Positions 1 through 9,135 of a stretch of 57,649 nucleotides of DNA are shown piece after piece. Source of the stretch: Hominifimenecus microfluidus. GTDB lineage: Bacteria; Bacillota; Clostridia; Lachnospirales; Lachnospiraceae. The position numbers and the translations under genes are program-made. The stretch is taken from positions 1 through 57,649 of the forward strand of contig JAJEQR010000022.1 in NCBI GenBank assembly GCA_020687485.1, written 5' to 3'. Each line of letters opens with the position of its first letter. The first letter of the stretch is position 1. Below the pieces are notes generated by a model. It worked only from the letters and a program-made list of their open reading frames with translations, was not told the origin of the DNA and searched no databases.

Positions 1-26
1 GGCCTTCGGCCGCCTCTTCTTTCTGC

Positions 27-674
27 TTAAAACACCATCAGTTCTTTATCAATGATTGCGTAGTAGACTTCGTCACCGGTTTCAATTGCGGTCTTACCTG
101 CCGTAGCTTCGGTAATCTTCGCGATCACGCTGTCCACCTGATCAGAGTTCACCATATAGCTTAACACAACCTTATCGGTATAATCGCTACTGACGGCCGG
201 AAGGTCCAGATTCCCGGCGATATACTGGATCTTGCCGATGCTGTTGTAATCACAGGTCAGCGTAATCTCCCGCCCCGGGATCTTCTCAATGACCGTACTG
301 GCAGCCAACCCTTCCTTCGCCGCCTGACCATAGGCACGCACCAGACCACCGGTTCCGAGAAGCGTTCCGCCGAAGTAGCGAGATACCACCACGCACACAT
401 TATGAATCTCCATACCTAGAATAATATCCAAAATCGGACGTCCTGCCGTGCCGCTGGGCTCTCCGTCGTCGCTGCAGCGCGTGATCTCGTTATTCTCACC
501 GATAGTGAACGCAGAACAGTGATGCCTGCAATCCCAGTATTTCTTCCGGATGGATTCCAGGAAGGCGGTGGCCTCCGCCTCAGACTCCACCGGCTTCACA
601 TCTGCAATAAAGCGGGATTTCTTCTCCACGATCTCTGCGCTCGCGCCTTCATAAAGTACTTTATATGCTTTCAT
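27..674 (-). CDS. YigZ/IMPACT family protein
   Basis: Member of the YigZ/IMPACT (UPF0029) family, a cytosolic RNA/translation-associated fold whose exact bacterial function is unsettled. The 215-residue protein matches the family length. The N-terminal domain holds the typical stretch around DCRHHCSAF, DDGEPSGTAGRPIL and VVVSRYFGGTLLGTGGL; the C-terminal part is the ferredoxin-like DUF1949 region. The frame opens further upstream, but I chose the ATG at 674 because GGAGA lies about 7 bases before it and the residues ahead of it do not look like family sequence. It is transcribed divergently from the penicillin-binding protein gene. The stop is 26 bases from the window edge and a small GC hairpin follows. 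Confidence 0.9.
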   Translation of the reverse strand: MKAYKVLYEGASAEIVEKKSRFIADVKPVESEAEATAFLESIRKKYWDCRHHCSAFTIGENNEITRCSDDGEPSGTAGRPILDIILGMEIHNVCVVVSRYFGGTLLGTGGLVRAYGQAAKEGLAASTVIEKIPGREITLTCDYNSIGKIQYIAGNLDLPAVSSDYTDKVVLSYMVNSDQVDSVIAKITEATAGKTAIETGDEVYYAIIDKELMVF

Positions 675-953
675 AGATTTTTCTCCGTTCCATCTCCGTA
701 ACCTGATGATGCCAATCATACCACAAATCGCTCTTTATTTCCACCGGCATTTCCCACGGCATTTCACTTGAATTTTTCACAGTATTTTGACGATATTCTT
801 CGCATGGCTTCATTGACATTTTCTGCGGCGGTGGCTTAAGGAATTTTTCACTTTATTTCTTTCCTCCAACTGTGGTATACTATATATGAGGTCTGCATCC
901 GCGGACCTGCATTTCTACCCACAGTTATCTGTACAATAAGGAGAATCAAACTT

Positions 954-3665
954 ATGGATTTCGGTAAGAAAGGACTTATGGAGCAGCTGAACAGCTCCCA
1001 GTCCCACGCGAAGAAAATACGGACAAAATCCGTCCTGATTCTGTTCAAGCTTCTTCTTGTTGCCATTGTTTTCTCGGTCACGGTCACAGGCTTCTGCCTG
1101 TACGGCGCAGTTATGGGCATCCTGGATGAAACCCCGGACATGGGTAACCTGGACGTATCCCCGAAAGGGCTGGCCACCACCATCTACGATGCCAGCGGCA
1201 ATAAGATCCAGACACTGATCGGCAAGGGCGCGAACCGAAGTCTGATCACTTACGATCAGTTGCCGGAGAACCTGATTAATGCCTTTGTCGCTATCGAGGA
1301 TTCCCGTTTCTGGACACATGAAGGTATCGATCTGAAGGGCATCCTCCGGGCCGGTGTTGTCGGACTGACCAGTGGCCGCTTCTCCGAGGGCGCCAGCACG
1401 ATCACACAGCAGCTGATCAAGAACAATGTCTTCGAGAACGGCGGTCAGGAGAAGACGACCGGCGCCCGCTTCGTGAGAAAAATCCAGGAGCAGTATCTGG
1501 CACTGGAGCTCGATCATGTGATGAGCAAAGAGAAAATTCTGGAGAACTACCTGAACACAATCAATCTGGGGGCGAACTGCCTCGGTGTTCAGAAGGCTGC
1601 CGAGCGATACTTTAATAAAGATGTCAGCGACCTGACACTGTCCGAATGTGCTGTCATCGCTGGTATCACACAGAATCCCTACGGCTACAATCCGATCAAG
1701 TTCCCGGAGAAGAATGCGGAACGCCGTGAAAAAGTTCTGAACGATATGGAAGAACAGGGTTATATCTCTGCCCAGCAGAAAGAAGAAGCGCTGGCGGATG
1801 ACGTCTACGAGCGCATCGCGGAGATTGATCATAACCGTTCGACAACATCTACTCCCTATACCTACTTCGTCGATCGTCTGATCAGCGATGTTCTGCGCGA
1901 CCTGGAAGCTGCCGGTTATACGGCGGATCAGGCGAACGCTATGCTCTACAGCGGCGGCCTTCATATCTACACAACGCAGGATCCGGAGATCCAGTCAATT
2001 GTAGATACGGAAGTGAATAATGAGGCCAACTATGAAGGTATCCAGCAAAAGTTCGCCTTCACCTATCGCCTGACGCTGAAACATTCCGATGGCACAACCA
2101 CCAGCTACAGCACCAGCGATATCCGTCAGTATTCCGGCATGTCACAGCTGGAGTTCAATACACGCGACGAGATCTACACGCTGACAGCGGAATACCGCGC
2201 GGAAATGATGATGGAGGGCGATGAATACTCTGAAGATGTGGATATCACGCTTCAGCCCCAGGTATCCGTTGTTATCATGGACCAATCCACCGGCTATGTA
2301 AAGGCAATCGCCGGAGGCCGCGGAGAAAAGACCGCCAGCCTTTCGCTGAACCGCGCAACGAACACTTTCCGTCAGCCAGGTTCCACCTTCAAGGTGCTGG
2401 CTTCCTTCGCTCCCGCAATCGACGCCTGCGGCGATACGCTGGCCACCACCTTCTACGACGAACCCTACACCACAATGGTGGACGGCAGTGAATGGACACC
2501 GAAGAACTGGTACAGCAGCAGTAAATACGCCGGTTATGCGAATATCCGCCAGGGCATCGTGTACTCCATGAATATTCTGGCGGTGCGCTGCCTGGTGGAG
2601 GATGTGACGCCGGAACTGGCCTACCGTTATGTGGAGAACTTCGGCATCAACACCCTGATCCCGAAGACGGATGACAACTCCCGTTCCGGTCAGCACGACG
2701 TCCGCGCCACGATCGCTCTCGGTGGTATCACCCAGGGTGTTACGAATATGCAGCTGACCGGCGCATACGCTGCGATCGCCAACGGCGGCACATACACCGA
2801 GCCGGTGCTCTACACTCGCATCCTCGATAACGACGGTCAGGTGATCATCGACAATACACCGGAGACGCACCGGGTTCTTCAGGAAAGTACTGCCTTCCTG
2901 CTGACAGACGCCATGCGTGACTCCATGAAGGACAGCCGCCTGTTCGGCATGACCATTTCTTCCAGCAGTGACGAAGCCATGCCTTCGAATATCACAGCAG
3001 CCGGTAAAAGTGGTACGACCACCAGTTACAATGACCTCTGGTTCGTCGGCTACACACCTTACTATACCATGGGTATCTGGAGCGGATTCGATGACAACGC
3101 CAAGTTCGACAGTGACGATAACCGCAATTTCCACAAGACCATGTGGAAGACAATTATGGAGAAGATCACAGAAGGAAAGGCTGCCATTGACTTCAATCAG
3201 CCGGACGATATCGTAACTGCCAAAATCTGCAACAAGTCCGGCAAGCTGGCGACCAAGGCCTGCTCCGCCGACCCGCGTGATGGTATCGTATCCGAAGAGT
3301 ATTTCAAATCCGGAACCGAGCCGACGGAATACTGTGATCTGCATACTTCCTATGAGGTCTGCAGCGTCAGCGGTATGAAGCCCGGCCCTTACTGCCAGAA
3401 GACCACCTACCGCGCGCGAATCAAGCTGCCGGAGGAGACAACCGGAGTTACGGATGATAATAACTATGCTTATTCTTCCAGGCGGACCTGCGATCAATGC
3501 CAGCCTATGATCACGCTCCCCGGTCTGCTGAACCCGGATGGAACCACGAATACAACCGGAGAAACCGGCACAGGAATAACTGGTACAACTGGCACCGCCG
3601 GAAGCTCCAGCATGGCTTCCGGCAGCGGAACCACGACGGAATCCACACGGCCAAGCGTCCACTAA
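954..3665 (+). CDS. Class A penicillin-binding protein (PBP1A type)
   Basis: Bifunctional peptidoglycan glycosyltransferase/transpeptidase anchored in the cytoplasmic membrane. The 903-residue protein has a single N-terminal membrane segment (about residues 27-52), then a GT51 domain with EDSRFWTHEGID (catalytic Glu115) and STITQQLIKN. The transpeptidase domain has all three active-site motifs: GSTFK (Ser477, Lys480), SMN (Ser538, Asn540) and KSGT (Lys685). The C-terminal 40-odd residues are a Thr/Gly/Ser-rich tail, and a Cys-containing stretch precedes it. The start is supported by AAGGAG 9 bases upstream. A strong hairpin terminator follows. Sequence and motif conservation leave little doubt about the family; the exact paralogue name is not assigned. 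Confidence 0.95.
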   Translation: MDFGKKGLMEQLNSSQSHAKKIRTKSVLILFKLLLVAIVFSVTVTGFCLYGAVMGILDETPDMGNLDVSPKGLATTIYDASGNKIQTLIGKGANRSLITYDQLPENLINAFVAIEDSRFWTHEGIDLKGILRAGVVGLTSGRFSEGASTITQQLIKNNVFENGGQEKTTGARFVRKIQEQYLALELDHVMSKEKILENYLNTINLGANCLGVQKAAERYFNKDVSDLTLSECAVIAGITQNPYGYNPIKFPEKNAERREKVLNDMEEQGYISAQQKEEALADDVYERIAEIDHNRSTTSTPYTYFVDRLISDVLRDLEAAGYTADQANAMLYSGGLHIYTTQDPEIQSIVDTEVNNEANYEGIQQKFAFTYRLTLKHSDGTTTSYSTSDIRQYSGMSQLEFNTRDEIYTLTAEYRAEMMMEGDEYSEDVDITLQPQVSVVIMDQSTGYVKAIAGGRGEKTASLSLNRATNTFRQPGSTFKVLASFAPAIDACGDTLATTFYDEPYTTMVDGSEWTPKNWYSSSKYAGYANIRQGIVYSMNILAVRCLVEDVTPELAYRYVENFGINTLIPKTDDNSRSGQHDVRATIALGGITQGVTNMQLTGAYAAIANGGTYTEPVLYTRILDNDGQVIIDNTPETHRVLQESTAFLLTDAMRDSMKDSRLFGMTISSSSDEAMPSNITAAGKSGTTTSYNDLWFVGYTPYYTMGIWSGFDDNAKFDSDDNRNFHKTMWKTIMEKITEGKAAIDFNQPDDIVTAKICNKSGKLATKACSADPRDGIVSEEYFKSGTEPTEYCDLHTSYEVCSVSGMKPGPYCQKTTYRARIKLPEETTGVTDDNNYAYSSRRTCDQCQPMITLPGLLNPDGTTNTTGETGTGITGTTGTAGSSSMASGSGTTTESTRPSVH

Positions 3666-3697
3666 AACATTCTCTGCAAAAGATATCCTGCAGAAGC

Positions 3698-3740
3698 GAA
3701 GAAGCCGCCCGGCATCACCGGTCGGCTTCTTCTTTTTTTC
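3698..3740 (+). terminator. Rho-independent terminator after the PBP gene
   Basis: A ten-base-pair stem, GAAGAAGCCG pairing with CGGCTTCTTC, is followed by a run of seven T on the plus strand, 33 bases after the PBP stop codon. Confidence 0.85.
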
Positions 3741-3792
3741 TATATAAAACAGCGGCTCTCGCTGCTGTCTGCCTATCTTCCCGTCGTTCCAC

Positions 3793-4149
3793 CTATTCCT
3801 TCATCTTCGGCCGAAAGATCAGCGAAGCCAGATAACCGAATACCAGCGCGCCGCAGATCCCGGCGGAGCTGGCGGTCAGGCCACCTTTGAAGATTCCCAG
3901 GAAGCCTTCGCTGTCCACCGATTCTTTCACGCCCTTCCACAGCGTATTACCAAATCCCAGCAAGGGAACGCCCGCCCCGGCTCCTGCCCACTCCAGAAAC
4001 GGCGGGTACAGGCCGACAGCTCCCAGAATGGTTCCCATAACCACCAGAAGCACCATGATACGTCCCGGCATCAGCTTTGTCTTATCCATCAGAATCTGCA
4101 CCAGCGCACAGATCAGACCGCCGACAGCGAATGCTTTGATATAATCCAT
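3793..4149 (-). CDS. spoVAE: Stage V sporulation protein AE (SpoVAEb)
   Basis: Membrane component of the SpoVA channel that moves dipicolinic acid into the developing spore. The 118-residue protein has three to four hydrophobic segments (about 5-20, 30-50, 60-75 and 90-112) and the conserved Gly-rich central part containing GAGAGVPLLGFG, typical of SpoVAE (SpoVAEb). It lies 64 bases downstream of spoVAD on the same strand, as in other Clostridia. It should be expressed in the forespore with spoVAD. The ATG at 4149 is preceded by AGAAGGAGTG. No spoVAC or other spoVA gene is adjacent. Confidence 0.92.
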   Translation of the reverse strand: MDYIKAFAVGGLICALVQILMDKTKLMPGRIMVLLVVMGTILGAVGLYPPFLEWAGAGAGVPLLGFGNTLWKGVKESVDSEGFLGIFKGGLTASSAGICGALVFGYLASLIFRPKMKE

Positions 4150-4213
4150 ACGAACACTCCTTCTTTCAGACTCATTTATTTTTGTTCATCTGCGTTTTCG
4201 CCGTTTTCTTCCT

Positions 4214-5218
4214 TCAGACCTTCTCCAGGATGATTCCGTGCGCGATCCCGGGAATCGTCTGCCCCTCCTGGAAGCTGGTCTGTGAAGTCAGCGCTCCCGT
4301 CGGAATAAAGAGGACTCTGCGCCAGATTCCCCGTTCCATCTGCCGCAGAATATATCCGCACAACGTTACGGCGGAGCAGCCGCAGCCGCTGCCTCCGGCG
4401 TGTGTATCCTGCGTCTCCGCATCGTAAATCTCGATGCCGCAGTCCATGTGCTGACATTCGATACTGATGCCTTCTTCCTTCAGCAGATCAATCAGCGCCC
4501 GCTGACCAACGGTTCCCAAATCGCCGGTCACGATCCGGTCATAATATTCCGGTGTCACATCGAAATCGATCAGGTTCTGCATGATCAGATCCGCAGCAGC
4601 CGGAGCCATGGCCGCTCCCATGTTCATCGTATCCTTGATCCCCAGATCTACGATCTTCCCGGTTGTAATCCCGGTGATGCGCACCTTTCCGCCTTTCTGG
4701 CCAAGTACAACCGCGCCGCAACCGGTCACTGTCCAGGTCGCGGAATATGGCCGCTGGTTGCCATAGGCCAGCGGAAATCGAAACTCTTTCTCCGCGGAAG
4801 CAAAGTGGCTCGAGGCTAGCGCCTCGGTATATTTCGCGTTGCCGGAATCGATCATGACGGCCGCCAGACTCAGCGCTTCGCCCATCGTGGAACAGGCCCC
4901 GTAAAGACCGAACAGCGGAACACCAAGTTCCGCCAGACCGAACGACGTTGCAATCAGCTGCCCCAGCAGATCACCGGCGAAAAGGTAACGCAGATCATCC
5001 GTAGTGAGTCCGGCCTTCTCCAGCGCCAGATGCGCCGCCCGGTTCTGCATATGCGCCTCTGCTGCTTCCCATGTCTTTCGTCCAAACAGAGGGTCCGCGC
5101 TGATAAGATCCAGATAATTTCCCAGCGGCCCCTCTCCCTCCTTGCTCCCTGCCACAGCGGCCGCTCCCAGTATATGCGGCGGTCGCTCCAGTCGGATACT
5201 TGCTTTTCCCTGGATCAT
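4214..5218 (-). CDS. spoVAD: Stage V sporulation protein AD
   Basis: SpoVAD is the thiolase-fold, dipicolinic-acid-binding protein of the spore SpoVA complex. The 334-residue product matches the usual length (about 338) and holds family stretches such as GACSTMGEAL, GSAMAPAAAD-like NMGAAMAPAAAD, GDLGTVG and GGSGCGCSAV. The open frame extends 23 codons further upstream, but AAAGGAG sits 10 bases before the ATG at 5218 while the upstream ATG has no clear ribosome site and encodes Lys-rich low-complexity sequence. spoVAE follows on the same strand. spoVAC, normally just upstream, is absent: the next 400 bases upstream hold no gene on this strand. Confidence 0.93.
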   Translation of the reverse strand: MIQGKASIRLERPPHILGAAAVAGSKEGEGPLGNYLDLISADPLFGRKTWEAAEAHMQNRAAHLALEKAGLTTDDLRYLFAGDLLGQLIATSFGLAELGVPLFGLYGACSTMGEALSLAAVMIDSGNAKYTEALASSHFASAEKEFRFPLAYGNQRPYSATWTVTGCGAVVLGQKGGKVRITGITTGKIVDLGIKDTMNMGAAMAPAAADLIMQNLIDFDVTPEYYDRIVTGDLGTVGQRALIDLLKEEGISIECQHMDCGIEIYDAETQDTHAGGSGCGCSAVTLCGYILRQMERGIWRRVLFIPTGALTSQTSFQEGQTIPGIAHGIILEKV

Positions 5219-5622
5219 CCTGTTCCCGCTCCTTTCCGGCAGAGTTCTTGTATTCTCCACCCTTTTTTGCTTTTTCATTTTTTTCATTTTCTTTGTTTCG
5301 CTTTATTTTTCTTTATTTTCTCCATTCTCTCCTGTTCACTGTTCACTGACCACTGACTGCTGTTATTCTGTTCTGTATTATATCCAGCGGGAAGTTTTTT
5401 ATCCGCAGCCCGGATGCGCCTTCTGTTATGCACGTTTATGCGCCGTTATACACTTTTTTTAGTGTATCGCCTCTTTACTTCTGGTTTCATCTTTGTTATA
5501 GTAATGAAAGGTGTGTCCGTGAAGCAATGGATGCGCAATTAATGGTATTTGTAACAATTCTATTTTGTAACTATCTTTATCATAGTATCCGCACAGGCAG
5601 ATATATCAATCAGGAGGATAGC
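5219..5622. other. 404-base intergenic region between spoVAD and the nucleotidyltransferase
   Basis: Divergent intergenic region. It contains a pyrimidine-rich stretch, a short direct repeat of TGTTCACTG around 5333-5345, and a candidate plus-strand promoter near 5474-5502. I see no coding region with a ribosome site and no recognisable sigma-G promoter for spoVAD. Confidence 0.5.
5474..5502 (+). promoter_or_regulatory. Candidate vegetative promoter for the nucleotidyltransferase gene
   Basis: TTTACT and TATAGT are separated by 17 bases, about 120 bases upstream of the start codon at 5623. This is a sequence match only. Confidence 0.35.
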
Positions 5623-6540
5623 ATGGATAAGCCTTGTCTTGTCATTATGGCAGCCGGCATGGGAAGCCGCTATGGTGGTCTGAAGCAGATGGACCCCATG
5701 GACGAACAGGGACACATCATTATGGACTTCTCTGTCTATGATGCCCGCGAAGCCGGTTTTGAGAAAGTTGTATTTATTATAAAGAAGGAATTCGAAGATG
5801 TCTTCCGCCGCACAATCGGCGACCGCGTCAGCCGGAGCATGGAGGTTGCCTACGCATTCCAGAATCTGAATGATCTTCCGGAAGGATTTTCCGTTCCGGA
5901 AGGTCGCGTAAAGCCCTGGGGAACCGCACATGCACTGCTGTCCGCCCGCCATGTAGTAAACGGTCCTTTCGTCGCAATCAATGCGGATGATTACTATGGG
6001 AAGCAGGCATTCCGCGATCAGTACCGCTTTCTGACAGAGACGGAGGATGAGAGCAGCCGCTATCACTACTCCATGTCTGGCTATCATCTGGCGAATACGC
6101 TGACGGAGAATGGGCATGTCTCCCGCGGTGTCTGTACAACCGATGCCCGCGGATACCTGACCGATATCGTGGAGCGCACCCGGATCGAGTGGAGGGACAG
6201 CGTTCCGGCCTACACGCTGGATGAAGGCGTGACCTGGACTTCTCTTCCGGCAGAGACTCCCGTATCCATGAATATGTGGGGCTTCGGAAGAAGCTTCCTG
6301 GCCGAGACGGAAGCCCGCTTCGCCGATTTCCTGAACCGTGGACTGGCGGAAAATCCGATGAAATGCGAATACTATATTCCTTCCGTCGTCCATGAGCTGC
6401 TCGCAGCCGGACGCGCGGACGTCCGCGTGATGACCACGCCGGACAAGTGGTACGGAGTTACTTATAAAGAAGACAAACCCATGGTGCAGAAAGCCATCGC
6501 GGATATGAAAGCCCGCGGCCTGTACCCGGCAGAATTTTAG
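5623..6540 (+). CDS. Nucleotidyltransferase (NTP_transferase family)
   Basis: Predicted sugar-phosphate or related nucleotidyltransferase, cytosolic. The N-terminus has the signature MAAGMGSRYGGLKQ (residues 9-22), the nucleotide-binding loop of this superfamily, followed by a Rossmann-type region and the acidic NADDYYG (metal-binding Asp). The protein is 305 residues. The substrate cannot be read from sequence. The ATG at 5623 was chosen because CAGGAGGATAGC precedes it and the signature begins a few residues in; the frame is open further upstream but without family sequence. The ABC-F gene follows after only 14 bases, so the two are probably co-transcribed. Confidence 0.88.
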   Translation: MDKPCLVIMAAGMGSRYGGLKQMDPMDEQGHIIMDFSVYDAREAGFEKVVFIIKKEFEDVFRRTIGDRVSRSMEVAYAFQNLNDLPEGFSVPEGRVKPWGTAHALLSARHVVNGPFVAINADDYYGKQAFRDQYRFLTETEDESSRYHYSMSGYHLANTLTENGHVSRGVCTTDARGYLTDIVERTRIEWRDSVPAYTLDEGVTWTSLPAETPVSMNMWGFGRSFLAETEARFADFLNRGLAENPMKCEYYIPSVVHELLAAGRADVRVMTTPDKWYGVTYKEDKPMVQKAIADMKARGLYPAEF

Positions 6541-6554
6541 GAGGTTCTAAATAC

Positions 6555-8195
6555 ATGATTCAGGCAAGCAACGTAACTTTGCGTTTCGGCAAGAAAGCCT
6601 TATTTGAAGATGTTAATGTTAAGTTCGTTCCCGGTCATTGCTACGGTCTGATCGGCGCGAACGGCGCCGGCAAGTCCACATTTCTGCGGATTCTGACCGG
6701 TGAACTGGAGCCGACCAAGGGCGAGGTAATTATCACTCCCGGTGAGCGTCTCTCCTTCCTGAAGCAGAACCATTTCCAGTATGATGACCGCACCGTCCTG
6801 GATACGGTTATGCTGGGAAATGCCCGTCTGTTCGAGATTATGAAGGAAAAGGACGCGCTGTACGCAAAGCCCGATTTCTCCGAGGAGGACGGCATCCGCG
6901 CCAGCGAGCTGGAAGCAGACTTCGCAGCGATGAACGGCTGGGAGGCAGAGAGCGACGCCGCTACCCTGTTGAACGGCCTCGGCATCGAGACTGAACTGCA
7001 CTACAAGTTGATGAAGGATCTGAACGGCAGTGAGAAAGTAAAGGTTCTGCTGGCGCAGGCACTGTTCGGCAACCCCGATATCCTGCTTCTCGATGAGCCG
7101 ACCAACCATCTGGATCTCGCTGCGATCGCATGGCTGGAGGAATTTCTGATCAACTTCGAGAACACCGTTATCGTAGTCAGCCATGACCGCTATTTCCTGA
7201 ACAAGGTCTGCACGCAGATCGCCGATATCGACTACGGCAAGATTCAGCTCTACGCTGGTAACTACGACTTCTGGTACGAGTCCAGCCAGCTGATGATCCG
7301 TCAGATGAAGGAAGCGAACAAGAAGAAGGAAGAGAAGATCAAGGAGCTGCAGGAATTCATCCAGCGTTTTTCCGCGAACGCTTCCAAGTCCAAGCAGGCA
7401 ACCTCCCGTAAGAGAGCCCTGGAGAAGATCGAGCTGGATGAGATCCGTCCTTCCAGCCGTAAGTACCCTTACATCGACTTCCGCCCGGAGCGTTCTATCG
7501 GCAACGAGGTTCTGGAAGTAAAAGATATTACTAAAACCATCGACGGCGTGAAGGTGCTGGATCACGTATCCTTTATCCTGGGCCACGACGATAAGGTAGC
7601 ATTCGTTGGCTCTGACGAGCTGGCGAAGACGACCCTGTTTCAGATTCTGATGGGCGAGATGGAGCCGGACGAAGGTTCCTTCAAGTGGGGCGTAACCACC
7701 AGCCAGGCATATTTCCCGAAGGACAGCACCGCTGAGTTCAGCAAGGACTACACCATCACAGAATGGCTGACCGGTTACTCTCCGATCAAGGATGTCACCT
7801 ATGTCCGAGGTTTCCTTGGCCGTATGCTCTTCGCCGGTGATGACGGCGTGAAGAAGATCAATGTACTCTCCGGAGGTGAACGCGTCCGCTGCATGCTTTC
7901 CAAGATGATGATCTCCGGTGCGAATGTGCTGATCTTCGATGAGCCGACGAACCATCTGGATATGGAGAGTATCACCGCTCTGAACAACGGTATGATCAAG
8001 TTTCCCGGCGTTATACTGTTCTCCTCCCGTGACCATCAGATCGTTCAGACGACCGCGAACCGCATCATGGAGCTGGTGAACGGCAACCTGATCGATAAGA
8101 TCACGACTTATGACGAGTACCTGGCCAGCGATGAGATGGCGATGAAACGCCAGGTATACGTATCCCAGGCAACCGAAGACGAGGAAGATAACTAA
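6555..8195 (+). CDS. ABC-F family ATPase with one degenerate ATP site
   Basis: Soluble, ribosome-associated ABC-F protein with two nucleotide-binding domains and a charged linker (about residues 240-310), 546 residues. Domain 1 has a normal Walker A (GANGAGKST, 34-42), Walker B (LLLDEPTNHLD) and SHD switch, but its signature is LNGSE (156-160). Domain 2 has a normal signature LSGGE (438-442) but a broken Walker A (GSDELAKTT, from Gly352), and Arg492 replaces the usual switch His (SSRDH). Because each ATP site is formed by Walker A of one domain and the signature of the other, one composite site is canonical and the other degenerate. Closest in type to the YkpA/YbiT branch. AGGAGG precedes the ATG. 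Confidence 0.92.
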   Translation: MIQASNVTLRFGKKALFEDVNVKFVPGHCYGLIGANGAGKSTFLRILTGELEPTKGEVIITPGERLSFLKQNHFQYDDRTVLDTVMLGNARLFEIMKEKDALYAKPDFSEEDGIRASELEADFAAMNGWEAESDAATLLNGLGIETELHYKLMKDLNGSEKVKVLLAQALFGNPDILLLDEPTNHLDLAAIAWLEEFLINFENTVIVVSHDRYFLNKVCTQIADIDYGKIQLYAGNYDFWYESSQLMIRQMKEANKKKEEKIKELQEFIQRFSANASKSKQATSRKRALEKIELDEIRPSSRKYPYIDFRPERSIGNEVLEVKDITKTIDGVKVLDHVSFILGHDDKVAFVGSDELAKTTLFQILMGEMEPDEGSFKWGVTTSQAYFPKDSTAEFSKDYTITEWLTGYSPIKDVTYVRGFLGRMLFAGDDGVKKINVLSGGERVRCMLSKMMISGANVLIFDEPTNHLDMESITALNNGMIKFPGVILFSSRDHQIVQTTANRIMELVNGNLIDKITTYDEYLASDEMAMKRQVYVSQATEDEEDN

Positions 8196-8225
8196 ATCTT
8201 CAGAAATGAAATGAATTCCATAAAG

Positions 8226-8270
8226 AACCCCGCCCCGATACTGTATCAGCAGCGTCGGAGCGGGGTTTTA
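8226..8270 (+). terminator. Terminator after the ABC-F gene
   Basis: AACCCCGC pairs with GCGGGGTT, followed by TTTTA, 30 bases after the ABC-F stop. Confidence 0.8.
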
Positions 8271-8450
8271 TCGTTCATGCGTTTTCTGATTTAACTTGTT
8301 CTGCGATTTATTTTTCCGGCGCTTGATCGCAGAAAAAGGCAGTTGCATAACCGTATTCAGATTCGCGTAGCCGGAGCCGAACTCATCCAGGATCTGAATC
8401 AGATGCGCTCCGCAGTCATTCCGCATCAGATCCAGCGGCGACAGATTCAC
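8268..8450 (-). pseudogene. Decayed EAL-domain (c-di-GMP phosphodiesterase) fragment
   Basis: A 60-codon frame contains two hallmark pieces of an EAL domain: NLSPLDLM near the start and DEFGSGYANLNTVMQLPFSAIK-like sequence from residue 22 on (the conserved D-FG-GY-NL block). In intact EAL domains these two blocks lie roughly 60-70 residues apart; here only about a dozen residues separate them, so an internal deletion is implied. The remainder is Lys/Arg/Asn-rich and unrelated. There is no ribosome binding site, and no other EAL sequence is seen on either side. This is best read as a gene relic. Confidence 0.6.
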
Positions 8451-8625
8451 CTTTATGTTCTGAATTTTTCTTTTTTTCTCTGTTTCTTATGTAAAAGATC
8501 CCTTCCTTATTTTTCAGGGCTTTAACAACAGATTTACACATTCATGGCAGCAGATCATACATTTCTCTCTTATACTCCAAGTGTAAGGATCGGAACGGAA
8601 CGATCCGGGAAGGGAGTAACAACAT

Positions 8626-9135
8626 ATGAATAGAAAAATGATCGCCATTTTACTCAGCACCTGCACTTGTCTCGCATTTCCTGCCGCTTCCATGGCTGCG
8701 GAAACAGATACAGCATCCAGCCAGAGCATCTCGGTTACGCTGACAGCAGAGCCGGAGTACACCATCACCATTCCGGAAAGCGTCTCGATGGGCAATGACG
8801 GAACAACTGTAAATGTTACGGCGTCCGATGTCAAAAACCTGCCGGAGGGCAAGAAAATCTCTGTTACGATCGCCGGAACCAGCGCATACAGAAACCAGAT
8901 GGTTCTGGAAGCAGATACATCTCCCCGCACTTCGATCCGCTATCAGATCATCAGCGAAGCCGGAGACACGATTCAGACGAACGCTGCTACCGGTGAAACC
9001 GCCGTCGGCAAGGAAGTCGTATCCTTCACAGAAGATGGAAGCAAACAGTATCAGATCATTCCTGTAATCGCTGGAAGTTACAAGTATGATGTAGCCTACA
9101 CAGGAAGTATCACCTTTGGCATCGCGCTCCAGTAA
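8626..9135 (+). CDS. Secreted beta-rich protein of unknown function (paralogue of the 10049 gene)
   Basis: 169 residues with a clear Sec signal peptide (MNRKMIAILLSTCTCLAF..., cleavage probably after ASMAA near residue 24). The mature part is Thr/Ser/Val-rich and predicted beta-sandwich; YTITIPESVSM and VTASDVKNLPEGKKISVT are shared with the gene at 10049 (YTITIPETVTL, ITASDVKYIPDGKKISVT), and both end in an FGIAL/YGIAL strand. I do not recognise a named family. GGGAG precedes the ATG. It opens a cluster of four plus-strand genes, all secreted or membrane-anchored, overlapping the next gene by 20 bases, which suggests a jointly made surface structure. Confidence 0.75.
   Translation: MNRKMIAILLSTCTCLAFPAASMAAETDTASSQSISVTLTAEPEYTITIPESVSMGNDGTTVNVTASDVKNLPEGKKISVTIAGTSAYRNQMVLEADTSPRTSIRYQIISEAGDTIQTNAATGETAVGKEVVSFTEDGSKQYQIIPVIAGSYKYDVAYTGSITFGIALQ

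Noticed and set aside
2142-3662. Very long minus-strand frame opposite the penicillin-binding protein
   Set aside because: The plus strand encodes all PBP motifs; the antisense frame is low-complexity and without a ribosome site.
6600-8036. 478-codon minus-strand frame opposite the ABC-F gene
   Set aside because: Mirror frame of a conserved gene, no family sequence.
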